Shown one piece after another: positions 1 through 7,294 of a stretch of 13,388 nucleotides of DNA (positions are counted from its first letter, which is position 1; every line of letters begins with the position of its first letter). Made by a program: the position numbers and the translations under genes. The DNA lies in contig JAEWQS010000148.1 in NCBI GenBank assembly GCA_023399095.1, forward strand, positions 1 to 13,388. The letters run 5' to 3'. The notes under the pieces were generated by a model. It searched no databases. It was not told the origin of the DNA and worked only from the letters and a program-made list of their open reading frames with translations. Origin of the DNA: Bacillota bacterium (GTDB lineage Bacteria > Bacillota > Clostridia > Christensenellales > SZUA-584).

Positions 1-676
1 ACGTCCAGATTTTTGTTCTGTCCACCTTTATGCCGGAGTATTTGGCTGCTTCTTCGTTGCAGCCCACCGCGCTTACGAAAGTGCCGTACTTCGTTTTGGT
101 CAGCAGTATTGTGAGGATCACAGCCACCACAATCATGATAATAAAAGGCGTCGGTATGGAAATGATCGAGCCGTTGCCGAAAGACTTAAAAAACTTATCG
201 GTATTGTCGCCCGTCACTGTGGCACCTTTGCATATGTACATCGTGATAGATCGCGCTATAATACCTGTCGCCAATGTCACGATGAACGGCGGCACTTTAA
301 TTTTTGTGGTAATCACGCCGTTAAGCAAGCCAAACAGAGCCGCCACCACGATGCAAGCCAGTATCGACACAATAAGCGGAAACTGACCGCTGCCCTGCAT
401 AAACACCAGCACGGTGCCGGCTGTGGCCATCACAGGGCCGCTGGAGAGATCGATGCCGCCCGAGATGATAACAAATGTCATGCCCAGAGCGATAATGCCG
501 ACTGTGGACGCGTTTCTCAGTATCGTCGTGACGTTATTCCACTCTGAGAATTTGCCCCCTGTAGCGATCGCGCATAGCGCGAAAAGCACGATGAACACAA
601 CCACGATGCTGTATTTCGACCAGAGCCTCTTTGACAAATCATTAAAATTGGTTTTTTCTTTTACTGCGCTATTCAT
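1..676 (-). CDS. RbsC-type sugar ABC transporter permease (3' end cut off)
   Basis: This is the membrane permease of a ribose/galactose-type (CUT2) ABC importer; only the first 225 residues are in the window. I chose the ATG at 676-674 because AAGGGGAA lies about 8 bases upstream. A short charged N-terminus (MNSAVKEKTN) is followed by hydrophobic spans near residues 23-38, 57-72, 82-93, 100-118, 131-148 and 176-192. Family hallmarks are ISGGIDLSSG (71-80) and LLNGVITTKIKVPPFIVTL (117-135), which resemble the RbsC segments GGIDLSVG and NGxxxxxxxxPxFIVTLG. It starts 18 bases after the ATPase gene and is the last visible gene of the deoC operon. A binding-protein gene would be expected further left, outside the window. 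Family assignment is firm; the sugar is unknown, since permease sequence does not define it here. Confidence 0.93.
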   Translation of the reverse strand, partial: MNSAVKEKTNFNDLSKRLWSKYSIVVVFIVLFALCAIATGGKFSEWNNVTTILRNASTVGIIALGMTFVIISGGIDLSSGPVMATAGTVLVFMQGSGQFPLIVSILACIVVAALFGLLNGVITTKIKVPPFIVTLATGIIARSITMYICKGATVTGDNTDKFFKSFGNGSIISIPTPFIIMIVVAVILTILLTKTKYGTFVSAVGCNEEAAKYSGIKVDRTKIWT

Positions 677-694
677 AATATTCCCCTTTGCATA

Positions 695-2182
695 TTAAGA
701 CGCATTCGTCGCGTAAGACATGATCATCTCTTCCGTTCGGTCTTCCTTGGTGAGTTCACCCTTTATCGTGCCTTCGTGCATCACGATCACGCGCTGACAG
801 ATGCTTAACACCTCAGTTAAATCGGAAGACACGACGATGATTGTTTTGCCGGAAGCCGCGAGTTCGTTGATGATCTGATAGATTTCTTCGCGTGCACCAA
901 CGTCAATGCCGCGAGTGGGTTCATCAAGTATGAGTATCTCGGAGCCGACAAGCAGCCATTTGGCAATCACGATCTTTTGCTGGTTGCCTCCTGAGAGATT
1001 GCTCACGAGCTGCTCCTGAGACGCGCATTTGATGCTGAGCTTTTCGATCATGTCGCTAGAGTTGCGTTTTTGCTTGAGAGCATTGATGAAAAAGCCCTTG
1101 TTTTTAACCTGATAAATGAGATTGATATTTTCCCGTATGCTTCTCTTTATCACAACGCCGGTCTTTTGGCGATCTTCAGTCACAAATCCGATACCTCTTT
1201 TGATCGCGTCGGCGGGCAGTTTATTCGTTACCGGTTTGCCGTTGAGATAAACTTCACCGCTTTTCACCTTGCGAATTCCGAAGATATATTCCATGAGCTC
1301 GCTTCGTCCCGAACCCACAAGGCCGGAGAAGCCGATTATCTCGCCGCGCGCCACCTTAAAACTCACATCTCTAAACAGACAGTCGCATACATTTTTCACT
1401 TCCAGAACAATATCGTTTTCATCGCCCGTGAAGCTGGTGGCCCGGGATACGCCGACCTCACGGCCAACCATGTAGTTGGCGATTTCCTGCTCTGAGACTT
1501 CCGATACTTTTTTGGTTATCACGAAGGTGCCGTCGCGCAGTATCGTGACTCTGTCGCAAATTTCTTTGATTTCCTTGAGACGATGGGAGATATAGATAAT
1601 CCCAATTCCGTCTTTGGACAGCCGCCGGATAAGATCAAAAAGGATATCTGTTTCCTTTGATGTCAGCATCGCTGTCGGTTCATCCATGATCATGACCTTA
1701 ACATTGAAGGAGATGGCTTTTGCGATCTCGACCATTTGCTTCTGTGCCGTTTTTAAGCTGCAGACCAGTGCCGTGGGGCTGATGCTTTGCCCCAAAGACT
1801 CAAGGAGCTTCTTTGCGTCCTCGTTCATTTTCTTGTGGTTAATCAAGCCGTTTTTCTTCAGCGGCTCACGGGTTAAGAAGATGTTCTGCGCCACTGTCAG
1901 TTGCTCCATAAGGTTCAGCTCCTGATGAATCATGGAAACGCCTCTGTGCTGTAAATCCAGCGTCATAAGATGCGAAGGCAGATGTTCCCCGTCAAGATAT
2001 ATATCGCCTTCATCATGCTTATAAACCGCCGCTAAAATCTTCATTAACGTCGATTTTCCTGCGCCGTTTTCACCGCAAAGAGCAACAACCTCACCGCGGT
2101 CAATGAAAAAATCCACTTTTGACAGCACTTCGATAGCGTAAAAGCTTTTTGAGATTTTTTTCATCTCTACTAATTTTGACAT
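695..2182 (-). CDS. RbsA/MglA-type sugar ABC transporter ATPase (two fused ATPase domains)
   Basis: This 495-aa cytoplasmic protein would power the CUT2 importer together with the downstream permease; the length is normal for RbsA/MglA. Domain 1 (about 4-245) has Walker A GENGAGKST (37-45), Q-loop Q87, Walker B VMIMDEP (163-169) and H200. Domain 2 (about 258-495) has a Walker A-like GLVGSGRSE (287-295) with Arg in place of Lys, which is common in this family, an intact signature LSGGNQQK (396-403), and Walker B ILILDEPT (416-423). The domain 1 signature is degraded: LKTAQKQ (143-149) stands where LSxGQxQ is usual. The composite site formed by domain 2 Walker A and domain 1 signature is therefore probably inactive, leaving one working ATP site. 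The gene lies 66 bases after the VOC gene, with a hairpin in that gap, and has a GAGAGGA ribosome site. The transported sugar cannot be read from it. Confidence 0.95.
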   Translation of the reverse strand: MSKLVEMKKISKSFYAIEVLSKVDFFIDRGEVVALCGENGAGKSTLMKILAAVYKHDEGDIYLDGEHLPSHLMTLDLQHRGVSMIHQELNLMEQLTVAQNIFLTREPLKKNGLINHKKMNEDAKKLLESLGQSISPTALVCSLKTAQKQMVEIAKAISFNVKVMIMDEPTAMLTSKETDILFDLIRRLSKDGIGIIYISHRLKEIKEICDRVTILRDGTFVITKKVSEVSEQEIANYMVGREVGVSRATSFTGDENDIVLEVKNVCDCLFRDVSFKVARGEIIGFSGLVGSGRSELMEYIFGIRKVKSGEVYLNGKPVTNKLPADAIKRGIGFVTEDRQKTGVVIKRSIRENINLIYQVKNKGFFINALKQKRNSSDMIEKLSIKCASQEQLVSNLSGGNQQKIVIAKWLLVGSEILILDEPTRGIDVGAREEIYQIINELAASGKTIIVVSSDLTEVLSICQRVIVMHEGTIKGELTKEDRTEEMIMSYATNAS

Positions 2183-2210
2183 TGCTCTTTTCTCGTTCCT
2201 CTCTTAAGAT

Positions 2211-2228
2211 TTAAACGCGAACGTTTAA
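2211..2228 (-). repeat. Perfect 7-bp inverted repeat with UUCG loop between VOC and ATPase genes
   Basis: Arms TTAAACG (2211-2217) and CGTTTAA (2222-2228) are perfect inverted repeats around a 4-base loop. In the operon mRNA (minus strand) the loop reads UUCG. No T-run follows, so it is not a terminator. It could be an mRNA stability or processing hairpin separating the enzyme and transporter parts of the message. It could also be a DNA site, because it contains the same AACGTT core as the deoC operator candidate. Confidence 0.5.
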
Positions 2229-2248
2229 GGTAGCTTTAGAATATGAAA

Positions 2249-2638
2249 CTAAAGATCTTCGCTGAGCTCGATGACCACGCCGTTGGGATCTTTAAACAGA
2301 AGGATGTTTTTACCCAGATGCTCAAGCGCGCACAAGGGCAATGTAAAAACGACGTTGTGTTTTTTAAGATGCTCATTCCATGCATGGATATCAGTCACAC
2401 TTAATGCGATATGGGCTGTTCCCGATGCGTGCTCCGGATGTTCGGTGTAATCGATTTTCTTCTCATGGTCAAAAAGCTCTATTGTGCTGGCTTCGTTAAT
2501 TTTCATATAGACCAGCGTATTATCTCCGTTGGGCACGCGCTTGATCTCTTCAAAGCCCAAAACCTCGGAGTAAAACGTTACAGATTCGTCGATATCGACC
2601 GTATTGATGGCAATGTGATCGATTTGATGAATTGTCAT
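2249..2638 (-). CDS. VOC-superfamily (glyoxalase/bleomycin-resistance fold) protein
   Basis: This 129-aa protein has the two beta-alpha-beta-beta-beta modules of the vicinal oxygen chelate superfamily. It begins MTIHQIDHIAIN and ends in DPNGVVIELSE. The four expected metal ligands of glyoxalase I-like members are visible: H8, E54 (TIELF), H76 (TAHIAL) and E124 (VIEL). I prefer the ATG at 2638-2636 over an upstream in-frame start at 2680. It overlaps the kinase stop as ATGA, with GGAAGG a suitable distance upstream, and the fold begins right there. The overlap predicts translational coupling to the kinase. VOC members include lyases, epimerases, isomerases and dioxygenases, so the reaction is open. 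Its place between a sugar kinase and a sugar transporter argues for a step on the same substrate or on a toxic carbonyl by-product, rather than antibiotic resistance. Confidence 0.88.
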   Translation of the reverse strand: MTIHQIDHIAINTVDIDESVTFYSEVLGFEEIKRVPNGDNTLVYMKINEASTIELFDHEKKIDYTEHPEHASGTAHIALSVTDIHAWNEHLKKHNVVFTLPLCALEHLGKNILLFKDPNGVVIELSEDL

Positions 2639-4188
2639 TGGCGCTGCCTTCCTTTTGAAATTATGTCGCCCGTCTCGCAAAGCCAGCCCGCAATATGACG
2701 TGAAAGCTCATAATGACGGCGGTATTGATCTGTATTGGCTTTGTCCGGTTTTTCAATACTGCGAAGCTCATGTGCTTTGTCGATGGGTGCATAGTCTGTC
2801 CAGTAGCCAAGGCCATAGGCCGCAAGCGCTGCCGCGCCGAGCGAAGCCGCGTTCTGATCGACGCAGGTTTTTACCATGTTCATTCCGAAGATGTCCGCAA
2901 ACATTTGCCGCCAGAACGGGCTTTTTGCGCCGCCGCCCACCATCAGAAGTTCATCGATGGACACGCCGCAGCTTTGAAGCACCATCATGGCATACCATAG
3001 GTTGTATGTAATGCCCTCAAGCGAGGCGCGCACGATATCGTTTCTGGTGTGCGAGAGCTGCAAACCCACGTAAGCGCCCACAATATTTGAGCTTTGTTCG
3101 ATCATGGCGCCGCCAGCCAGGCTCGGGTTAAACTGCAGATTGTTTGCGCCGATAGGGGAAAGTGCTGCAAGCTCATTCATTGCGATATAGGCGTCGGCAA
3201 TTTCGCCATGCCGTTCTTTGCGCATGAGATCGGGGAAAAACGTGTCACGAACCCAGCGGAAGCTGGAACCGGCTGAGAATATGCTCGTGGCCGATGCGTA
3301 CATGCCATCGATGACGTGCGCAAACACAAACGGTTTTTTCTGTTCATCCACAAGCGGTGTATCGCTGATCACCGCGATCCAGGAGGACGATCCGAGTGAA
3401 ATGTAGGCCCGCCCGTTTTCGATGCCTCTTGCGCCCAGCGCCATGCATGAATTATCCACGCCGCCGGCGACCACTTTCACATCCGTCGTTAAGCCAAGCT
3501 GAGCGGCGGCTTCGCTTGTTAAGCTGCCGACCACGTCGTGAGAATGCATAAGCTCAGGAAGCAGCTCGCGGCGAACGCCGGACGCTTTGATGTATTCCTC
3601 GTCGTAGCATCGTTTCTTAAGATCGTACACACCGCTGCCCGATGCGTAAGAATGATCTGTGCACATCTTGCCGGTCAGGCGCAAATTGCAATAGTCCTTA
3701 GAGCCAAGTATCATATGGGCGTTTTGATAAAGTGCCGGCTCATTGTCGCGGTACCACATGATTTTGAATATTGAATAGCATTCGGCAGGGAAACCGTTGC
3801 CTGTTTTCAGATACCAGTCACGATACGGAATTTTTTCAAAGAACGCTTTTATCTGCTGCTTAGCGCGTGTATCGCTCCAAATGGGCGTCATGCTGCGCAG
3901 CAGTCTTCCGTTCTTATCCACCGGCACCACACCCAGCGAGTGTCCGGATATCGAAAGCGCCACAATGCTTTTGGGATCGGTTCCGCTCTTTGCGAGCAGC
4001 AGCTTTGTGGTGCTGCAAATGCCCTCGAACCAGACGTCGGGCGACTGTTCGTGAAAATCACTTCCCGTATAGACCACGTCGTACTGGCTGAACGTGTCGC
4101 CGCAAGAGTGGCCGCTCAGATCAAAAAGTGATGCTTTTATGCCGCCTGTGCCCAAGTCATAAGCGATGATCATCTCCGTATTGTGCAT
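2635..4188 (-). CDS. FGGY-family carbohydrate kinase (xylulokinase-like)
   Basis: A 517-aa ATP-dependent sugar kinase that phosphorylates a ketose, polyol or deoxysugar in the cytoplasm. The N-terminal actin-like domain opens with AYDLGTGGIKASLFD (9-23), the first phosphate-binding loop. Substrate-side motifs follow: HEQSPDVWF (46-54), SGHSLGVVPV (81-90) and PIWSDTRA (102-109). The likely catalytic base is D245 in AGGVDNS. The C-terminal domain carries GITYNLWYAMM (392-402), typical of the second FGGY signature, and the adenosine-binding LLMVGGGAKSPFWRQ (414-428). Overall it is closest to xylulokinase-like members, but family members act on many sugars, so no symbol is given. The start is supported by AGGAGA, which overlaps the end of the deoC gene; the gap between the two genes is 9 bases. 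Its stop overlaps the VOC start. Position next to an aldolase suggests that its product is the aldolase substrate or is converted to it. Confidence 0.93.
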   Translation of the reverse strand: MHNTEMIIAYDLGTGGIKASLFDLSGHSCGDTFSQYDVVYTGSDFHEQSPDVWFEGICSTTKLLLAKSGTDPKSIVALSISGHSLGVVPVDKNGRLLRSMTPIWSDTRAKQQIKAFFEKIPYRDWYLKTGNGFPAECYSIFKIMWYRDNEPALYQNAHMILGSKDYCNLRLTGKMCTDHSYASGSGVYDLKKRCYDEEYIKASGVRRELLPELMHSHDVVGSLTSEAAAQLGLTTDVKVVAGGVDNSCMALGARGIENGRAYISLGSSSWIAVISDTPLVDEQKKPFVFAHVIDGMYASATSIFSAGSSFRWVRDTFFPDLMRKERHGEIADAYIAMNELAALSPIGANNLQFNPSLAGGAMIEQSSNIVGAYVGLQLSHTRNDIVRASLEGITYNLWYAMMVLQSCGVSIDELLMVGGGAKSPFWRQMFADIFGMNMVKTCVDQNAASLGAAALAAYGLGYWTDYAPIDKAHELRSIEKPDKANTDQYRRHYELSRHIAGWLCETGDIISKGRQRQ

Positions 4189-4197
4189 GCTGTTCTC

Positions 4198-4866
4198 CTA
4201 TTTGAAGCTCTCTACGATAGCCAATGCCGAGGCCGTGTTGATGCCGAACCGCTCTACGCCGAGTGCTAAAAGTGCGTCAAATTCGTCGCGTGTCCGTATA
4301 CCGCCTGCGGCTTTAATCTGAATTTTACCGCGTGTGTATTCTTTGATTTTTGCAATGCGTGCCACGTTGGCGTCGCCGGGAACCCAACCTGTACCTGTTT
4401 TAAGGAAGTCGGCGCCGCTGTCTATCACAAGGCTGCAGATATCTTGAAGCTCGCTGTCATCAATGCAATTTAGCTCAATGATAACTTTTGTGAGCACATG
4501 ATCAGGCGCTATTGCGATGATCTGCTTTAATTCGTCTGCTACGTATTGAAGCTCGCCGTTTTTGAACTTCCCCACATTCATCACGATATCCATTTCCTCA
4601 ACGCCGTCTTCGATAAGCTGCTGGGCTTCGAGCATCTTGACCTTGGTGGTATGTCCGCCGCCGGGAAAACCAACCGGTGCGCCCACACGGATATCTGAGT
4701 CGTCTTTGAGCATGTCACTGACTGTTTTCGTCCACGCGGGCAGTGAATGCACGTTGATAAAGCGATAAGCTTTGGCGACCTTGACAACTTGCTTGATGTC
4801 TTTTAGACAATGATGGGTTCTCACGGCACTGATATCAATAAGCCTTGCGGCATCCTTTGCTGTCAT
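4198..4866 (-). CDS. deoC: Deoxyribose-phosphate aldolase family protein (DeoC-type)
   Basis: This 222-aa class I aldolase matches the usual DeoC length. In the characterised family the reaction is reversible cleavage of 2-deoxyribose 5-phosphate to glyceraldehyde 3-phosphate and acetaldehyde through a Schiff base. Visible catalytic features are D93 in EMDIVMNVG, the Schiff-base lysine K156 in FLKTGTGW, and the second lysine K185 in IKAAGGIR. The segment VGFPGGGHTTKVKMLEAQQL (65-84) is also typical. It is the first gene of the operon; GGGAGG precedes the ATG, and the promoter and operator candidate lie just upstream. There is no deoxynucleoside phosphorylase or phosphopentomutase next to it. 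Instead it pairs with a sugar kinase and an importer, which points to catabolism of an imported sugar rather than nucleoside salvage. The true substrate may be a related deoxy- or branched sugar phosphate. Confidence 0.9.
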   Translation of the reverse strand: MTAKDAARLIDISAVRTHHCLKDIKQVVKVAKAYRFINVHSLPAWTKTVSDMLKDDSDIRVGAPVGFPGGGHTTKVKMLEAQQLIEDGVEEMDIVMNVGKFKNGELQYVADELKQIIAIAPDHVLTKVIIELNCIDDSELQDICSLVIDSGADFLKTGTGWVPGDANVARIAKIKEYTRGKIQIKAAGGIRTRDEFDALLALGVERFGINTASALAIVESFK

Positions 4867-4886
4867 TTGAAAACCTCCCTGATAAA

Positions 4887-4900
4887 TTGAAACGTTCCAA
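4887..4900. promoter_or_regulatory. Operator-like palindrome over the deoC transcription start
   Basis: TTGAAACGTTCCAA is a 14-bp palindrome with 12 of 14 symmetric positions and a central CG. This is the form bound by PurR/RbsR-type LacI regulators, which use an AACGTT centre. It covers the predicted +1 of the deoC promoter, a classic place for a repressor. The divergent LacI-type gene is the obvious candidate to bind it. A near copy (12 of 14 identical) lies at 7295-7308. Confidence 0.6.
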
Positions 4901-4905
4901 ATGTA

Positions 4906-4934
4906 ATGATAAATGCATTGCGGACAAATTGCAA
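4906..4934 (-). promoter_or_regulatory. Promoter of the deoC-kinase-VOC-transporter operon
   Basis: Read leftward, a -35 element TTGCAA (4934-4929) and a -10 element TATCAT (4911-4906) are separated by exactly 17 bases. The predicted start is near 4899, about 33 bases before the deoC ATG. The match is 4/6 and 5/6 to the housekeeping sigma consensus. Confidence 0.6.
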
Positions 4935-4998
4935 CATTTTTTTATCACATACAAAAGAAAAGCTTGCTGAAATATTTTGGCATTGGTATGATGGTATT

Positions 4999-5028
4999 AA
5001 TCAATAAAAATCAATTATAATCAACAAT
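4999..5028 (+). repeat. Three AATCAA direct repeats phased at 10 bp
   Basis: AATCAA occurs at 4999-5004, 5009-5014 and 5019-5024, an exact 10-bp period, so all three lie on one face of the helix. The third copy overlaps the -10 element of the regulator gene. The arrangement resembles a cooperative protein-binding array or a bent A/T-rich promoter, though low complexity could also explain it. Confidence 0.5.
5016..5021 (+). promoter_or_regulatory. -10 box for the LacI-type regulator gene
   Basis: A perfect TATAAT lies 30 bases before the ATG at 5052. The best -35 is weak (TGGTAT at 4992-4997, 18 bp spacing), as is common for promoters needing an activator or for low-level regulator expression. 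TAGGGGTG (5038-5045) is the ribosome site. Confidence 0.5.
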
Positions 5029-5051
5029 TCCAATAGATAGGGGTGTAACAA

Positions 5052-7283
5052 ATGGCAACCATGAAGGATGTTGCAAAGCTCGCGAAGGTGTCCCACGGCA
5101 CGGTTTCCAATGTATTGAACGGATCAAAATCGGTCAGCAGCGAGAAGATCAGGCGTGTAGAGCAAGCGATGGCCGAACTTGGCTATAAGCCAAATGTAAT
5201 GGCAAGGAACTTGAAAACGAACCGCACGGGGCGCATTGAAGTGATACTGCCCGATATATTGAACACAGCGTATGCCAAGCTGTTCGAGGAAATTGACAGG
5301 CGTGCGTCGGAAAAAGGATATGCTGCCTATTTGCGCGTGTGCTCAGACATCCCTGGCCGCGAATGCGAACTGCTGGAACGGGCACAGATGATGGGGGCGG
5401 ACGGCGTGATACTGCTGACATGCCAGCCAAACAACAAGGCGTTTTTTTCGCGTTTGAATGACGGTGGGCTGCCCATCGTCTTTATGCACCGGAAAGTGTC
5501 CGGCTATAAAATGAACAATGTGAGCATGGATGTACGTGCGGCCATTGCGGAAAACATACAAAAGCAAGTTGATGATGGATATAACCGTATCGCGATTGTG
5601 GCAGGACCTCAGGAATATTCTTTTGAAACGGAATGTGTGGATGCGTATTTCAGCGCCATGCGAAAAATAAAGCACAATATTGAGACAAACTATATCGAAA
5701 CGGTGAACAGCAACAAGGAAAGCGCAATGCGTGCCGCCATCCGGCTGATGGAGCTCGATGCGCCTCCGCAGGTCATCTATACAACAGATCGGACGCTCAG
5801 CGAGGGTGTGGAATGCGCGCTTGCTGTCGCAGCCAAAACGCAGACCGCAAAACCCGTCGTCATCACACTGGATGCACAGGACTGGACAAAGGCGAAAGGC
5901 GAGAAGGACAATATATTGCTGCTGCCGTATACACAGATGGCGCGAAGAGCCTTCGATATGCTTGATGAGATCATCCGGACGGAAGATCTGCGGGGTGGAA
6001 GAAGCATATCTGTGCCTTGCGAGATGAGCACAGGCTTTGCGGCGGCGAGATGCTACGATATCGGGGTCAGCAGAAAAATTCGTATTCTGACGCAGGATTC
6101 TCCGGCCAGTCATACGATACGGTCGCTGATTGCCGACTTTAACCGCAGCACGGGCATCGATATTGAACTGAATCAGGTACCTTACAGTGATCTGTTACAA
6201 GAAATTCAGCGCGGCATACCGGGCGGGGATTACGATATATTTTCATTTGACCTTGCGTGGATGAAGGAACTCTCTCTCGGCGGATACATGCAGGATCTGT
6301 CCGAATATTATCCCGACCGCCAATCTCTGGCCGAGATGTTTTCGGATGATGTGCTTCGCGAGCATTGCCTTTTTCAAGATTCCCTGATTGCGTTGCCGTT
6401 CAGCTTCACGGTTCAGTTGATGTTCTATCGCAAGGATTTGTTTGAACAGCTGAAATACAAGCGGCTCTATTTTGAAATGAACCGTGAAGAGCTGCGCGTG
6501 CCCACGACATGGGATGAGTATAACCGCGTGGCAAAATTCTTTACGCGCAAGTACAATCCTGACTCAGAAACGCTCTATGGTACGACCTTAGGTGCAAGAC
6601 GTTCGTCGGGCGCTGTGTGTGAGTATCTCCCTAGGGCGTGGGCGGCGGGAGGCAGTATCTTTGAAAAAGGGAAACCTGTGATAGACAGTGAACAGTGTAT
6701 CAAAGCACTCAATGGTTATGTAGAAGGCTTTAACTATGCCAGCCCGGAATCACCTTCTGAGTGGTGGGATGAACAGGTGGAAAGGTTCTCGCGCGGTGAT
6801 GCCGCACTTATGGCGATGTTTTCAGATCACGCCACGGTGCTGGAGGACAGAAGCATATCTTCTGTGGTGGGCAAGGTGGGCTGTGCGCTGCTTCCCGGAA
6901 GAGTCAGCGTGCTTGGCGGATGGTCGGTGGCTGTCAATCCACATTCCCAGCACAAAAGGGAAGCATTTGAGTTTGCAAAGTGGACAGCAAGCGAATCGCT
7001 TATGATGCCCAATGCTATGCTCGGTCGCATTATCCCTTACCGTTCCATATTTGAAAGCAGCGAGCTCTACAAGCTGTATCCCTGGTACCGAACGCTTTCG
7101 CACGCGTTTGCATGCACAAAAAGGCGAAGCATGCCCAAAAATTCAAAAGGCGAGGGTGTTTCTGAAGCGGTGCTCGAAAATATTATTGCGGACGCGGTGC
7201 ACGCGGCGCTTGAGAAAAGGAAGACCGCCAAGGAAGCTCTTGGTGAGGCGGCAAGCAGGCTCAATGAAGCTGTCAGGTCATAG
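5052..7283 (+). CDS. Fused transcriptional regulator: LacI DNA-binding + LacI sensor + solute-binding-protein domain
   Basis: A 743-aa protein, about twice the usual LacI length. Residues 4-51 are a textbook LacI helix-turn-helix (MKDVAKLAKVSHGTVSNVLN), followed by the hinge NVMARNLKTNRTGRI (48-62). Residues about 61-330 are the usual periplasmic-binding-like sensor: VILPDI, GADGVILLT, and a D/R-rich second lobe ending in GFAAARCYDIG. From about 341 a second module begins with KIRILTQDSPASHTIRSLI and GGDYDIFSFDLAWM. It continues through LIALPFSF, PTTWDEYNRVAKFF, GDAALMAMFSDHA and LGGWSVAVNPHS, the pattern of family-1 extracellular sugar-binding proteins such as MalE. There is no signal peptide or lipobox, so this module should act in the cytoplasm as a second ligand sensor. 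The gene diverges from the deoC operon and precedes the oxidoreductase operon, and probably controls both. No frameshift or stop separates the modules. Confidence 0.92.
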   Translation: MATMKDVAKLAKVSHGTVSNVLNGSKSVSSEKIRRVEQAMAELGYKPNVMARNLKTNRTGRIEVILPDILNTAYAKLFEEIDRRASEKGYAAYLRVCSDIPGRECELLERAQMMGADGVILLTCQPNNKAFFSRLNDGGLPIVFMHRKVSGYKMNNVSMDVRAAIAENIQKQVDDGYNRIAIVAGPQEYSFETECVDAYFSAMRKIKHNIETNYIETVNSNKESAMRAAIRLMELDAPPQVIYTTDRTLSEGVECALAVAAKTQTAKPVVITLDAQDWTKAKGEKDNILLLPYTQMARRAFDMLDEIIRTEDLRGGRSISVPCEMSTGFAAARCYDIGVSRKIRILTQDSPASHTIRSLIADFNRSTGIDIELNQVPYSDLLQEIQRGIPGGDYDIFSFDLAWMKELSLGGYMQDLSEYYPDRQSLAEMFSDDVLREHCLFQDSLIALPFSFTVQLMFYRKDLFEQLKYKRLYFEMNREELRVPTTWDEYNRVAKFFTRKYNPDSETLYGTTLGARRSSGAVCEYLPRAWAAGGSIFEKGKPVIDSEQCIKALNGYVEGFNYASPESPSEWWDEQVERFSRGDAALMAMFSDHATVLEDRSISSVVGKVGCALLPGRVSVLGGWSVAVNPHSQHKREAFEFAKWTASESLMMPNAMLGRIIPYRSIFESSELYKLYPWYRTLSHAFACTKRRSMPKNSKGEGVSEAVLENIIADAVHAALEKRKTAKEALGEAASRLNEAVRS

Positions 7284-7294
7284 ATAAAAAGTAA

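Noticed and set aside
2249..2680. Longer VOC protein starting at 2680
   Set aside because: The extra 14 residues overlap the kinase end and are not part of the fold; the ATG at 2638 has the ribosome site and the ATGA overlap.
1..4866. An Lsr-type autoinducer-2 uptake operon (kinase, aldolase and RbsA/RbsC-like transporter)
   Set aside because: The gene types are similar, but the aldolase is a 222-aa DeoC rather than a DhnA-type LsrF, there is a VOC protein instead of LsrG, only one permease is visible, and the regulator is LacI-type rather than LsrR.
4887..4900. Catabolite-repression (CcpA cre) site at the deoC promoter
   Set aside because: The cre consensus needs TGNAANCG spacing; here the central CG is one base too early, so a LacI-type operator with an AACGTT centre fits better.
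5343..6113. 256-codon minus-strand frame inside the regulator gene
   Set aside because: Antisense shadow of a clear LacI-type coding region, with no ribosome site or domain.
5052..7283. Exported solute-binding protein
   Set aside because: The C-terminal half looks like one, but there is no signal peptide or lipobox and the frame starts with a DNA-binding domain.
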